A DNA stretch of 64,000 bases, from positions 24,318,782 through 24,382,781 of the forward strand of contig NW_019211454.1 in the NCBI RefSeq assembly GCF_002443255.2, written 5' to 3'. Below the pieces are notes generated by a model. The model was not told the origin of the DNA, searched no databases, and worked only from the letters and a program-made list of their open reading frames with translations. The position numbers and the translations under genes are program-made. Shown here in pieces: positions 13,503 to 26,055 of the stretch (its first letter is position 1; the number at the start of each line of letters is the position of its first letter). The stretch comes from Varroa destructor (lineage: Eukaryota > Arthropoda > Arachnida > Mesostigmata > Varroidae).

Positions 13503-14542
13503 CCACAGCAGGAAACGTGACTAAAGGCAGGGTTTTACAATTCGCAACCGAAAACGTTTCTCCTGACCAGTCAGAGGAACACATGTTCATTATAAATAGT
13601 GCTAATAGAGTCTACCCTTAATTAGAAATGATTAGAGAGAAAGAACGCTGCTGCACAGCTCTTGACAATATACCAAACGCGTGTCAGAATTTAATTATGA
13701 ACACAGAGTTATTTCTAGCCAGCAAGAGACACACAGAATCGAGCCTCTGCGTAGTTGTTTTTTAAATTTTCGTCATTCTTGGCAGGACATCGCCTTGAGA
13801 TCGACGCTCGCATTAGGGAAACTCAGTCACCTGGACCATTGATGGCCTGCTCAGAAACATTAGTTACCGGCAAACACGGACCTGAGCTGTCAAACTCGAT
13901 GTTACCATCTTACTGCTTGGAAGCAACATTCACTATTATCTATGTTTACACTACCGCAGCAAAACTTTGTCATTACTAAACTGATATCGATGTTCTTCAA
14001 AAACCGGTGCCTTTTCCAAGGACTGCTCTGCAGCGTAGTTCTTTATCTATAACACGAACGAAGTTAAGTTAAGTTCAAGTAGAAGGAAGAAAGTTTTCTA
14101 ACAGTACATTGAATTAAAAAAAAAAAAAATTAAGTTGAAAGTTTTAAAAATTAAAAAAATATTTAATGAAAATCGCTTGTTAGCAGTCGGACAGAATCAT
14201 CTTGTGTAGCATCGTAGGATAGCGCCAGTGCTCGTGTCTCCAAAAAGCGCAAAAGCAACGGTCGCGTTCTGTGCTCAAACTGTGAAGACGGTACACCCGA
14301 GATATCACATGAATACGTTTTTGACTGCGAACCTAAGGACGGAAGGTGCCACCTTTGTTGACACCTAGATGGTTAGAATCACATTTGTTCGAATCCAACT
14401 CACTCGCGTACGTACACGAAACAGCAAGGTACTTACCACCTAATGATACATATACAGTGGTATGATCTTTGTCATTATACTATTATCGAAATGCATTTAA
14501 CCGAAGTTCAATTGGCTAAAGGTTAACTTTTTTTTTTCTAAG

Positions 14543-15066
14543 CTACTATCCATCTTTCATCTTGCTACTCCGCCCTTCATTGCTGGCCATATTCGTTCTC
14601 TGGCAAATTCGGTAGCAAAAAGTGGAGCATACATAGCTTAGTGACACGAAACTGCAATGAGGTAGGCGTACAGACAGACGACGCCAATGGTCAGAGCCAA
14701 AATGAGAATGGGGCAAGACAGCAATTCACGAAATTTCATAATGTGGAGCCTCATCAAGCAGGAGCAGTTAAGGCGGGACCGTACAGGCACTCCCTTACGA
14801 CCCCTTATTACAGGCAAGCCTCTGTCGAGGCAAGTAGAAGCTTGACGATGACCAGAAAGAGATCCGAGCGCCTGTCTCCACTGCTGTTGGCGCTAGTGTT
14901 GATGTTTCTGAGCATCGAAGTGTGTAACTCTTTTTCTAGAAATACCAGGCTGGTGAACGCACCCCTGAACGGTTTAGCCGGTGTCCCGGCGTTGGCTCTA
15001 CTGAGGAGCTGCTTTTCCTTGTCTGTTCTTAAAGTTACTGCTCCAGAGCCACCAATCACATCATAA
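14543..15066 (+). CDS. Candidate first coding exon with signal-peptide-like start
   Basis: A long T tract ending in ctaag at 14525-14542 is a good acceptor shape. The frame is open from 14641 to a stop at 15064-15066. The first ATG in frame is at 14848, with A at -3. It starts MTRKRSERL and continues with a hydrophobic core (SPLLLALVLMFLSIEV) and a small-residue site (CNS) where a signal peptidase could cut. That is the three-part layout of a secretory signal. The remaining 40 or so residues are not recognised. The opposite strand is also open over 83 codons, so composition alone may explain the frame. No conserved splice donor was seen. Secreted small protein, first exon of a longer gene, or chance are all possible. 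Confidence 0.3.
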
Positions 15067-15069
15067 CGC

Positions 15070-18000
15070 GGTAGTTGATACTATTTGCGTGACTCTATTG
15101 CACAGACGGCCTACGACCCATCGAAGTATTGCAGGAACACCGCACTGATGTATAAAGTGTTAGGGAGGGGTAAATAGACGTTCCTTAATTTTCGTATAGT
15201 TTAGCGTATTCTCACCTTACAGTATGGCAGGCACCTCGTACTGCAAATATTTCGAGGTACATTGAATGCATTTATTCCTCCGATCTTCACCTCCGTCTCC
15301 CTGCCGAACGTGATTTGGCCAAAGGGTATACGCATTATAATAATCTTTAATAATAATAATAATTTCTGTTACTTTACGGGCATGTGAATTGACATGGGTA
15401 ATATTTGCGCGGTACGTAAACAAACTTCCATTCGAAATCTAGGTAAACGCTGCTATCTGTTGTACTAACAATGTCCGCTTGAGTGACTAATTCATTCAAC
15501 GTCAGACCTGTTCCAGGAGGCGGGCGGGATGCATTGAACGCTAACCCATGAGATTCGTCCAAACAGCGTCAACGAGAGCAACGGCACCATCGTTATTATC
15601 ATTGGCGTCAGCATCACTTTGATCATAGACTGGTACGTTTCTCAATAAGATGCCGCCACTACCCGGGTTTCTGAGTGGCCCATCTAATAACGAGCATTCG
15701 TTTGTAAGACTGCGAATGAATACTAAAACACCAACAATTGGACTAGCAGCTTTTGTTTGGGGCTACACGAGGTTACTGACTACTACCACTCCTGCTAGCG
15801 AGATCGCAAAGTGCGCTATGTTCTCTTATACAGAAACGCTACGGCGGTCCAGCGTTCTCCCCTTCTGTTTGCAGGAGCGGTTCCGGTTGGGAGATTCTGG
15901 GATTGATTGTGGTATCCGGCGCTCGTTGCATTCCTCACCACTACTGCCCGATAGCACTGCGCGCTGAGAACAAGCCTGCTCCGTGTGCACTCGTGTGACC
16001 CCAGTTGTGCCAGGTGGGACTATTCGGTCTAGCGTTAGTAAAGCTTTAGGATGCATGTTCGGGCATCGGAACACGCATCACGCCGGTTAGACTAAACGGG
16101 CTACGCACTGACCGAATACTGCGGCCCAGTCAGCCAGTAAGTAGCCTGGCCTGCTAGCCAAACTAAACACACAAAAACCCACCGAAAATGTTCCGTCCAC
16201 AGATACGTTCGTACATACATATTTGGTAGATCTAGCGTATATGCACGTGGCATGGCAGCTAAGCCCATAGCAGCAACGCAATACGTTAGGCACACACCGC
16301 TGCTTCAAATAATGTTGGCCATTCCAAACTGCAACGGGTAATGCGTCATATGCAATGAGACAGAATGATCATTGCTTGGCTCGTCTTTCTGCTAAATATG
16401 AATGTATCTATGAGGAATGGTGCTAGCCAGCTAATAACTGAGTGACCTGAAAAACGTTTGTTTTAGATATATATATATCTAGTGCATGCAGCCTTGTTAT
16501 TGGAATCCAACGCTTCTGTTGATTTAAAGTTTATCCTAATCCTCTGTTTGCATCAAGAACAATCATAAAATGGCTTTAGGGGAAACTTTCGTTCGGTACT
16601 TATACCTTTTTGTTGGGAACATTCTGAATATCGCACGCAACACAGGTAGTTGTTAACAATCGCTCATGGGCCTGTAGTTCGACGGAGAGTCGAGTACCGG
16701 ACTAATTAAATGAGCGTATATAATGAATTTCACGCAGAGAGTAGGAGGCACTAGTATAGGGAACTCGAATAACACAAAATAAGAAGAAGCATCAGAATAG
16801 ATCTGCAGAGAATAGAAACACCCTCACAAAGTAACTTTGTTACCATGGCACAGGAGTCCCATGCACGGCTGTCGAAATTCGTCCTTAATTTTTTATACCA
16901 AAATCCTAATTCACCTGAACAAAAGAAACTCAACCAAACAGAAACTGCAAACCTTAACCAGAGTCCGGTTAGCGACAAGCATCATCAGATTTAATCGTAG
17001 ACAACCTTCAGCTCAAGAATAACAGCTGAATGTCAGGGCTAAGCGACAGTGCAGGTACAGCAGAAGCTTTACTACTTAGATATTGCATACGTTACTGCGG
17101 AAGCTATCTCCATACACGACCATCATCTGAAGTAATTTTGTTTTTAAATGCGCTAGCTCTAATAGAAGGTTAGCCTCTTTTTCAAAATGTGTTTCTTCAG
17201 TTTTCCAAGGTTTCCTTCAATATTTTGATATCATACGGATTTCTTGGCACCCGAAGAAGACTCTTATGGGGCGATGCATTCATAGAGCCATCTGCGAACT
17301 TCTTGTTTTGCGTCGCTTGCCCCTGCATCACAGTCCACAGCCTAACTTTATGGAGCAAGGTTATGACAATAAAGCTAGCATAAACGAGTTTTCCACATAT
17401 AAGACCCTTCCAGGCTGTGAAAGTAATTTGGAATTTGATCCAAATCATTAAGTCGTTTTCAGGCGTTTAGGACGTTTATTTCTTGACCCAACTTGAAGAG
17501 TTGCCTATGTGCAAAAATTATTTTGGTTTTCCCTATAAGCAACGACACCTTCTAGCAATAGCACACCAGCACAGCCACTTGTCAAAGGTGACCTACTTTG
17601 AGTAATCGACTCAGCTATTTTTATTGCTTCCCAAATGCATAAAGGCGATCTATAGCAGTGTAACGGCTACTTTTTAACTACACGGAACCGTTCCTGAACG
17701 TTCATGTCATTTTAGTACTTATTAAAGAGCTCTTGCAGCTAGCTCATCGGCTTCTTGCAGTTGTGAGGCCTAAATTAAGACCTTCAGGTTCAGCGCGCGC
17801 TCGGCTCGGCTTTAACTTGCCATTTACTTCTTTTAGATATAACACGCAACTCTTTTTGTCCCAGCTGCTGTTTTCCCATCGGGAATGTGGTCCAAAAGGT
17901 AACGCGAGATATTCAGTTTTTTATTATATAGAATATTACAATTGACTAATAAAATGCGATGGCAGAGTAGTCTAAAGACAAAGCCTGTCAAAATAGTCTA

Positions 18001-18235
18001 GTAAATGAAAAATAAAAAAAAGCTTAAAGGTTGCTCTAATTAGTAAAATAAAATAAAATACACGATAAGTTCACAGCATCTCTTGCTATCACCGACGATC
18101 GAAAACTTCATGAATCAAACTTCCAAATATTGCGCTTTTTAGCGCACTGGCTGTGCGTAGAAGTAATAGCTCTAGAACCAGTCTTAACAGTGTAAGGTTC
18201 TCTGCCAGGGTCGTAGGAAACGCTAAAGGTCAGTC
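15070..18235. other. Mixed stretch, no gene seen
   Basis: Short frames at 15650-15967, 16087-16308, 16751-16978 and 17197-17448 match no family known to me. A small palindromic TA motif lies at about 16468-16481. Confidence 0.4.
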
Positions 18236-18239
18236 AAAA

Positions 18240-19650
18240 AAAAAACCGCGGAAACTTTCGTATGTTAGCGCTACTCGCACTGGATGTCTGGGATGCAGTC
18301 ATTACCTCGATGCTGACAGACCGACACATTCGACCGGGACTACCTAAAAGGGAGCGGGCCCCAACCATCCTAGTAGCAAAATCTCAGTGCTTTATAGTCA
18401 TAGAGTTGAGGTTCTCACCTCGTGCCTTGCTGGAGACAAAGTCATTGTTTCGCCCAGTGATACAGCTTGTGGTGGCGTATGTATGACCAAGTAACGAGGA
18501 GTGCACACTGCCCTTCCTTGTCGGCTGACCCTCCCTCTGGCACTCTAATCATCGTGATTGGAGACTTTAATACGCGCTTAGATCAATATGATCACTGCCT
18601 GTACGTTAGCCCTACGGTGCATGATGGTGAAGTATCAGCCTCAGCAGAATATAAACTTTTGTTGGTCTCGCAGGTATCTATAACTCGTATCTAACTATAA
18701 CTCGCTCGTATCTATAATTTCGTTATAGATATCTTTGAAGCGAACGCGAGTAAGAAGAAAATCAAATAAATCGAAGAAAATCTCTCTCTGTTTAAGAGAA
18801 GACGGCTTCAAGCATACCTTTTTCTCAAATTTCTAAAGATTTCTTCTCAACTATCGCTTGCTCCGAGGAATAAACCTTTATTACCGCATATAGATGACAC
18901 GGCGAAACTTCTTGGAGAGGCTTATGAGTTTGCCGCAGTATTAAACTCGACACGTATGTATGGCACCATATCGTCGATACCGTGCAATGCTGCCAGCCGC
19001 CAAATAGCTTGGTTTCTGTAGATTTTGTTATGTCGTATTAGCCCATCAATGGTCATCGACCATTTCGCCGAAGTGTCCTCATCTACTGACGTCGAGCCTC
19101 ACGAGATTTTATTGCTCAGCGCAGGGTGAGACGAACAGGCAACAGGTAATGACGAACTGTTAGGCTAGGAATTATCAGTCCTAAAAGCAATTCAAACGCT
19201 TGAGAACCTACGCTTACGGTCAGCAAATGGTCCGGACAGAATGAACACCTCAAGGCCACCGCAGGGCTTGCGCCTTGCTGGATCACTTTGTTTAACGAAT
19301 ATCTTTGCTGCGAACTGCTTCCTCCTCAATGGCGGGGTGCAACGTTCATTGTCGTCCGCAAAGGCAAAGTCGGCCGAAGTCGATCTTCGTCGTGGCGTGG
19401 GATCGGAAAGGAAAACATTTGTCATAAGCTTTTCTCATATCTATAAGCAAGAAAACTCAACGCTTTTGTAAAGAGCGTGAACGCGATAGCAAAGGGAAGA
19501 ACGAGTTCAAACAGGATTGTTCTAACAAAACAGAACGCAGGATCCTAAAGCAAACTTTAAGAAGTCCTCGGCAACATACCTATATGATGTTTATGAATTT
19601 CAAAGCAGCTTTTGACCTTAGCTTTAGTCCACTACTCAAAATCGTCATAT
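18240..19650 (+). mobile_element. LINE B: decayed retrotransposon, endonuclease to RT motif A
   Basis: A non-LTR relic in EN-to-RT order. Near 18245-18480 frames read KRERAPTILVAKSQCFIVIE and then PVIQLVVAYV, which fit the middle of an APE-type endonuclease. At 18547-18588 the frame reads IIVIGDFNTRLDQ, the conserved GDFN box of these nucleases. AIQTLENLRLRSANGPDRM at about 19190-19245 resembles the linker before RT. At 19582-19640 the frame reads YMMFMNFKAAFDLSFSPL, RT motif A. The catalytic Asp of motif A (expected F-x-D-F) is Asn here (codon 19596-19598). The copy stops just after motif A beside a TA run. The EN domain is interrupted at about 18670-18735 by short tandem units and a hairpin. 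Clade cannot be fixed by eye. Confidence 0.85.
18709..18731. repeat. Perfect 9-bp hairpin with tandem units
   Basis: TATCTATAA, a 5-base loop (tttcg), then TTATAGATA. Upstream, from 18675, related units TATCTATAACTCG and TATCTAACTATAACTCG stand in tandem. The cluster breaks the endonuclease frame of LINE B. Confidence 0.75.
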
Positions 19651-19654
19651 ATAT

Positions 19655-22600
19655 ATATAATCTTGGACATCAAATTTATTATACCAAATTTTCATAAGTG
19701 CATATTTTTGAATGCAACCTAGTAAACTTGAATAAATTAGTTTGATTGATTAAATAAAACAATATTTAGCAATATGCCCATTATTAGCTTTATTGCGGCA
19801 AAACCATGGAGCGTATCCTAAGTTACATTCTGCATCCACTCATGGAATAGGCGCAAATCATAACCCTTAACGGAGCCGTACATTTAGGGTGAGTTAGAAA
19901 TAACTTAATACAGGTCAATAACTTACTTTGATTTCTCTGCTTGGATAGAGGAGGGCACGGCGATGTACACAAGGACCAGATTACTGTGATGATTTAAAGC
20001 TATGAAATACAACATTTGTTTATTATTTGTTTATTAACGTTGATTCTACTGCCTAAGCCTATTGTATTATGCAGCGCTAACTGATGTTGTGAAACGGCCA
20101 GGTATGCCTTGGTTGTTTATATAAATGTGTCGTAATAATGGTAGTGCACGTATAAGCACGTGCCTACACTTCGTATGCTTTTAACTTATCATTGCTAAAA
20201 TTACGATCGTATGTGATTGAGCCCAACAACGACAAGTACCAGGTTGCATCATAATCTATGGATATATAGTTAACTGTTTTTGGGATGAAACTCATTTTTT
20301 CCGGGCCCCTGTTCATTAACATGCTGTTTTATTGCCATGGCTTAATCGCCATTCGTGATGATTTAGTGGTAATATGTCTGCTTTGGGGACACGTGTGGGA
20401 TATACATTAGGACGGAAAAGACCTATAATTAGTTTTGTGCCGGAAGCCAGTCAACTGACGCGATGCCAAATTTCAGCTCTGGACGTAAAATTCTAAGCTG
20501 ATTTTAGAGTTCCTTATTAATATTAAAAGCGACTTAGTGTTATAAAGCAGTAATGTATCGCGCGCTGAATATTATCTTGTGCTAGATGTATTCGCAAATC
20601 CGATGTCGCAACGTATCTGTTCATACATTGTGTTTTTATCTACGCATTTATCTGTGTGCGTGTCTAGGCGCCTGTACTTGGCATGCGACGTCAAGCCACG
20701 ATGTGTCCGATAGGCACAGCTTGAACGTGTGCTTACGAATGGGATGATTAAGTACACACGATAGTCTCCCTGAAGCACAACCATTCTGGCTTTGGGAATT
20801 AACCCACAAAGGTTAATCACATTGTGAATAGCTGTGACATAGCCACACGACATACAGACGAAATGCCTAGCCTAGAAGTTGCTTGTACTATTTTATTCTA
20901 GCTGTAGGTACTTTTGTTGAGCATGCAACTACGCGTAGACGTTAGCCGGCACGAAGACTTATCTTCATTATTATTTCTCCTTTTTATCCATTTCTTCACC
21001 TCGGCTCGCTCCATTGGCAGCGATGATCCTTTACAGTATTGTACATTGCGGATGCGCTATAGGGCAACAACGGCGATGTCGGATTGTCGAAATGACTTCG
21101 AGCCACACGAAATCTCTGAGGACTTTTATTGTTGAGGACAAGCGATCCACGAAATAAATCGGGATTCTGAGCAGGGTTCGCGATGTATTTCCCTCTCGAT
21201 TTCTCCCTACTTCCATTTTCTTTCGCCATCTCCTCAGAGCTTTGGTGGTCCGCCAGTGGCGTGCAACGTTGTGTAAGTTCTGCATAGTTTCCCATTGGTT
21301 TGCAGCTACGGCGGCGCTATTAGTGCTCGGACGAATGTAGTGAAATCCGTTGAGGTTTGCTAGTGGCTCCCTGACGGATTCTGATCCAGCACAGTTCTCT
21401 TTGGATCCACACGCCCCAAATACCCGGGCCTGTTTCTTACCAAAAGGACGCAGGTTAGCTAAAGCGACACTACGACAACCAAACTAATACGGACAACAAA
21501 ATTTTTCCCGCTATCGCATTTTTACGCTCCGAATTTCAAATGTTCGCGCTTAGAGGACATTCTCGCTGAGGCAGCTTTCTCTTTTGGTGTCAGTTCCCCG
21601 TCTGAACATTCCCATTCAGAACAGCTGACTTGGAGCTGCCGATTTCATATGCTGCTTCCGCACTGCATATTTCCATTTGCACTTTTGTCTTCTCTGACTT
21701 CTCGTATGTTCAACGAAAAGGCAAGCTTATATATTATACAGCACTAGAAAGAATGAGTGAGAAAGCCATGGACTGCATACATACGGCCGCATACAAATTG
21801 TAACAATGTATCGAACAAGCCATCAGCAGGTTACCAAGCGACAGGTTGGCGACCTTACATATACGACATACAGCTAATGAAATAAAATTCTGTAGATATT
21901 CTTTATATGGTGTTACTACGATTTGTGGCCCCAATTCAAAGCTGGAAAAAGAGAAGCTGATGTAGTGCGAAAAGCAAGAAATTAGTTAGAGAACAAATCG
22001 ATGGAGAAAATTTAAAAAAATGACATATTCTGGAGGGAAAACAAATATCTTCTGTCTATGGTGGACCACTATCTAATTTTTCCTTTGACGATGACGAGTC
22101 GGAACACCGATAGTTGTTCCGTTAACTGATTACTTCCTTCCCACGGTGGGTAGCCCGTTATCCTACTTCCTTGATTTCCATATCTCATTTTTGCTTTTGC
22201 TTTTTCTCGGTGAATGCACCGTCTCTGATCCCGACTTGGTCTTCGTCTCAATGTTGGTGCCCCCAAGACACACATTAGACTCTATAGATGCAAGTTATGA
22301 TGCACGATGCAGCGGCAATTGAAAGAAGAGCGTGGTGCGTGAACGCTACCCATGCAACGAGCTACTACTACGAAAGTGAAGAGCGGTGGCTCAGAAAAGA
22401 GGTGACTCGCTAAAAGAAGGAGGACGAAAGAAAGAAGGAGTATAGGAGATGACAACGCGCCCGGCACATTTTCGTGAAGAAAGTGGAAAGATTCTCTGCT
22501 GGTGCCACGGCCATCGCTGCCAGTGTCATCTGAAGGAAGAGTGCTAAAAAAACTGAGAAAAAGGCCACCCCGTTTCTTCCTCACCGACATAGTCCCTCTC

Positions 22601-25325
22601 TGATAGCCGAGCAGGCGGCGACGGTAGCGGTGGTATAGCTGGCAAACGTTGCCGCCGAACAGATTCTTGCTCCGCCCTTCTTTCCTTTCGGCTTAGTGAT
22701 GGCGGTTCGGCTAGTAGTAGCAGTCGTAGTCTATTGGTAGTCGAAGATATTTTTGCAGCTGGTGGCGTCTTCAACGGCACTAGCAGCAGCAGTTGTACGT
22801 AGTAATAATAGATCTACACTGCTATTCTATTCGTTCTATTCGCTCATCGTCATTCATTTGCTCGCTTCAGTGAATGTTTGATCTGGCGTTGCCTTGCCCC
22901 GCTTGCCCCATTCACTTGCCCATCTGCTCGTTCCGTTTTTTGCCGACAGTCAGGGGTGCGTACGGGGGTTGCTTGGGGGTCGTCGGCTACGCGTTTGCTC
23001 TACATTGATGTATGTCCATTAAATGAAGGAAACGAAACGGTACCTACTACGCCTAAAGCTAAACTGGGCCTATATACCTACCCTTTTTGCTCACCAGCGA
23101 CTAGATAGAAAGAACACGGTTTAGCGAGGACAGGTCAGGAGAAGCTACGCTATTGTGATGGTCGTGGTAGCGCGATTATTGCAACACGACAGCGGACTGT
23201 CGGTGCTACACCGTAAGCTGCAATAAACTCCAGCACGGTACTATCGATGGATGGAAGAACGGGAGAATGACTACTTGGTTTTTCGACCTAGATACTAACG
23301 CGTATAGTGGACTCCATTGCAAAGAAACTAGGAAGAAGCTTGGAGAACATATCAGCAAAGCTTGGAATATCATCGTTGGGACACCTCACATCGAATACCT
23401 CTGACCTTCGGAGGACAATCATTTACAAGTACAATACCGTTTAGAGAAAAGGAGGCTCTTAGAGCAGTGTAGTAACATGATAAAGAGCTACAAAAACAAG
23501 TTTCGCCGCAATCTACTCTTGTGCGCTCATGCTTAGGGTAGGAATCAAAGGAAAAAAGAATTAAGTAATAAAGCGTTACATACAGGTTGATAGTGCTTTG
23601 TTGGGAATCTGCAGTGATGGAAATAAAAAGCTTCATTTCTGTAGGCGAATATGATAACAATACAAATCAGCATCTTAGGCAGGAACAGTGAAATGTACTA
23701 GAGACCTCACTCATAACTGGGCGGAAACATAATGTGTTGGATGCATCTTTGCTTCATTCGCTTCAGCATCCGATGGAACTATTATAATATGCGCGCATCC
23801 CTGTTGTAGCTTCGAACGTAAAATAATATATTAATTCAGTGTTACGTTTTTGACTTTTAAACAAAACCCATATTTCCTTATACGTTTAGCCAATATACTC
23901 ATAAAACCCACATCTTTTAGAATCACATTATCCAAAGTTCGAGGCTTTTATACACTATATGGCACTATTATACGTGTTATGAATATTACATCAAGATACC
24001 ACCGTACCTTGATTGAGATTTTGCGTGGGATAATTACTGCAAAAAGTCGTGCATCCAAATCAGTTTGCTGAATCTGGGAGGGAAACAGAAATTAGAAGTT
24101 AAGTGAAATAGAGCTTGAGCAATTAAATTTCTAAATATAAATTGTGAACCCTACTGGAATATGCCGCGATGTTCAGACACGCTTTGCCCCATTGAAAATC
24201 AAACTTGATAATAATGCTTCATAAGGTCTGCAAGGCAACGACAATAGATAATCTGGATACCCACTTTCGAGCGGCCATATACTCCACAATCTACTGTCTG
24301 GGAGCGTTTTTTCGGCGGAGGAGCCAAAATCAACCCTAGCTGCTAAGCTGTAGGAGCAAGCTATCCGCTATTTTTCGTTCATGTTCAAGGTTTTCGAGGA
24401 TGTAGAAAAATTTAAGTTAGTAACAATTTGAAATCCCAACAAAAGTCTTGAGACCTCCCTATCTATAATTGTGACGGCGAGTAAAAAATAATTGCTTTAT
24501 TAAATTATAAGAAAAAAATTAAATTTAAAAAAGTTACATACTTTCAGAAAAAATATGATCATTAAATTAGATTTGAAATAGTGATAAAAATTTTTACCTA
24601 GTTAAAAGGACGACATCAAATTCAATATTTTATATAAGTTAACACCCACGCTAATATTCAAGCAATAATGAATCACTTGGTCATAAAAATACTAAACGAG
24701 CACGAGTATTTTTGGCAAAATGTGCACAGCGTTGCTATACACAAACGCGTACTTCATTGAAATTTTGTTTTTCAATGAGCCATGTTACTAGCTTTATAAA
24801 AGCTGGTTCCCCATATACGCGCTGCATTGTGAACTAATACCAAGTCATTTGCTTGAACCATAGTCGATGGTATCTCCTGGCATGCAGAATACTATTGTTC
24901 TTGCCTAGTCAACCAGCCAGATAAATAGCTCTAGTCGGGAGTCCTAGATGTTAATCCACGTAAGAGTTTTTTTGGATCCTGGAGCTTTTCCCATTCATCA
25001 ATATAGATTAGCTTCCGAGTTTTCATTGCGCCCCTTCGAGGAACGATAGAAGTGATTATAAAGAAGAATATTGTATTGATAGAACAGAGGCTGCTGAATA
25101 AAGCCTCAAACCCGCTGAGTGCTAATTTTTTGTTGCCGCCATTAATGTTTGACATGAAAGCATATGTACCCGCTTCATTGAAGCAGCGTTTATTATTAGC
25201 CTTTATATTTACATATATAAACATATTAAGTTAAGCTCATGTTTTTGCCTCTGTATAACCTATATCTCTAGTAGCACTTTTCCGCTAATTTAGCTCGCAC
25301 ATGGAGTATTAAGACTCTACGTACT
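19655..25325. other. AT-rich then GC-richer stretch, no gene identified
   Basis: 19.65-20.85 kb and 23.1-25.3 kb are AT-rich with no recognisable content. 20.9-23.1 kb is GC-richer, with frames on both strands (20996-21295 -, 22282-22590 -, 22544-22780 -, 22878-23108 +). None matches a known family. The purine-rich region at 22.37-22.56 kb and the CpG-containing sequence around 22.56-22.78 kb could be a promoter or untranslated exon, but no core elements prove it. Confidence 0.35.
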
Positions 25326-25329
25326 AAGA

Positions 25330-25480
25330 TTCTTCTGCTTCGACCGCTTTCTAGAATTGTGGATACAAGTGCACGTAGCGAATTTGCGTATTGTTGTTTT
25401 AGGGAGTCTTCTTTATCGATTATATTTAGAAATGCGCATCGAAATATAGCCTTATATGTCGACGACGCCTTTATTTTCGA
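25330..25480 (+). mobile_element. LINE F: RT palm fragment with YVDD box
   Basis: At 25396-25434 the frame reads VLGSLLYRLYLEM, close to the VLGPLLF-x-LYIND stretch before the RT active site. In another frame at 25449-25480, NIALYVDDAFIF reads as motif C, whose usual LINE form is YADD. The two lie about seven codons apart and one frameshift apart, which fits palm architecture with a small deletion. No other RT motif is clear on either side. A 128-codon open frame covers the same bases on the minus strand, so a chance match cannot be ruled out. Confidence 0.5.
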
Positions 25481-25848
25481 TATTAGTCGCTGTAACGTCT
25501 GCCGTCGTTCGATACGGCTACCACGTAAGTGCGCGCGCGGCGCCAATCCATGCGCGTCCCTGTGGTTAAGTTTGCTATTGCTGTCACCACTATCAACATG
25601 TAATCCTTTGTCTTCTTTCGTAGCACTGTTTTCCCTTTCTGTATAGTCTAGTCTAGTCTATGGGCCGAATATTCTGATAGTTTCCGAAGCTCCTCGTCGT
25701 CGTCAAACGTGAATATGCCGTCGGAGTGGGTGTAGAAATGTCAGCGGCTGTCCCTATGGACGCTGTCGCCAGAGTTTTCGTTTTTGCCTTAAACGGGATT
25801 TTTGCCAAAATTTAATATCGGAAAACATATCGTGTATTGTTTCCTTAG

Positions 25849-26055
25849 CGTTTATGCGTGCTTACCTCCTGGATGAGTGCGGGAACTGCTTCTGCAAATA
25901 CCTCGGGCAGAACCGCCTCCGGATACGACGAGGGAAGCTATGGTGGAGGAGCTTTAGCGCCATTCCTGACTGGATTTGTTCACCCTACAACCGCTGCTTC
26001 TTTTGCTGCTAAACCAAATCAAATAGTATTTGGAAGTTTTCAAATTCTGCTGTAA
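25849..26055 (+). CDS. Candidate exon, glycine/serine/alanine-rich
   Basis: A pyrimidine tract ending ttccttag at 25841-25848 is a good acceptor. ATG at 25873 opens 60 codons to a stop at 26053-26055. The product starts MSAGTASANTSGRTASGYDE, then runs Gly-rich and Ala-rich. No domain is recognised. The minus strand offers a rival reading: CAGGAG before a GTAAG donor at 25865-25861 closes a 24-codon open segment (25937-25866). That segment could join in phase to a frame at about 25790-25650. Only one strand can be right, and both may be chance. Confidence 0.25.
   Translation, partial: RLCVLTSWMSAGTASANTSGRTASGYDEGSYGGGALAPFLTGFVHPTTAASFAAKPNQIVFGSFQILL

Larger units (their letters stand above)
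10290..14540. other. Mixed stretch, no gene seen
   Basis: No recognisable coding or RNA gene. It holds an imperfect hairpin at 12506-12537, an 18-base A run at 13485-13502 and A-rich sequence at 14116-14160. Frames such as 11245-11454 (hydrophobic) and 12686-12925 match nothing known to me. Confidence 0.4.

Noticed and set aside
25648..25740. Minus-strand reading HSDGIFT, like the start of glucagon/PACAP-family peptides
   Set aside because: It is enclosed by stops, followed by an acidic run encoded by a GAC-like repeat, and lacks cleavage and amidation sites. A seven-residue chance match.
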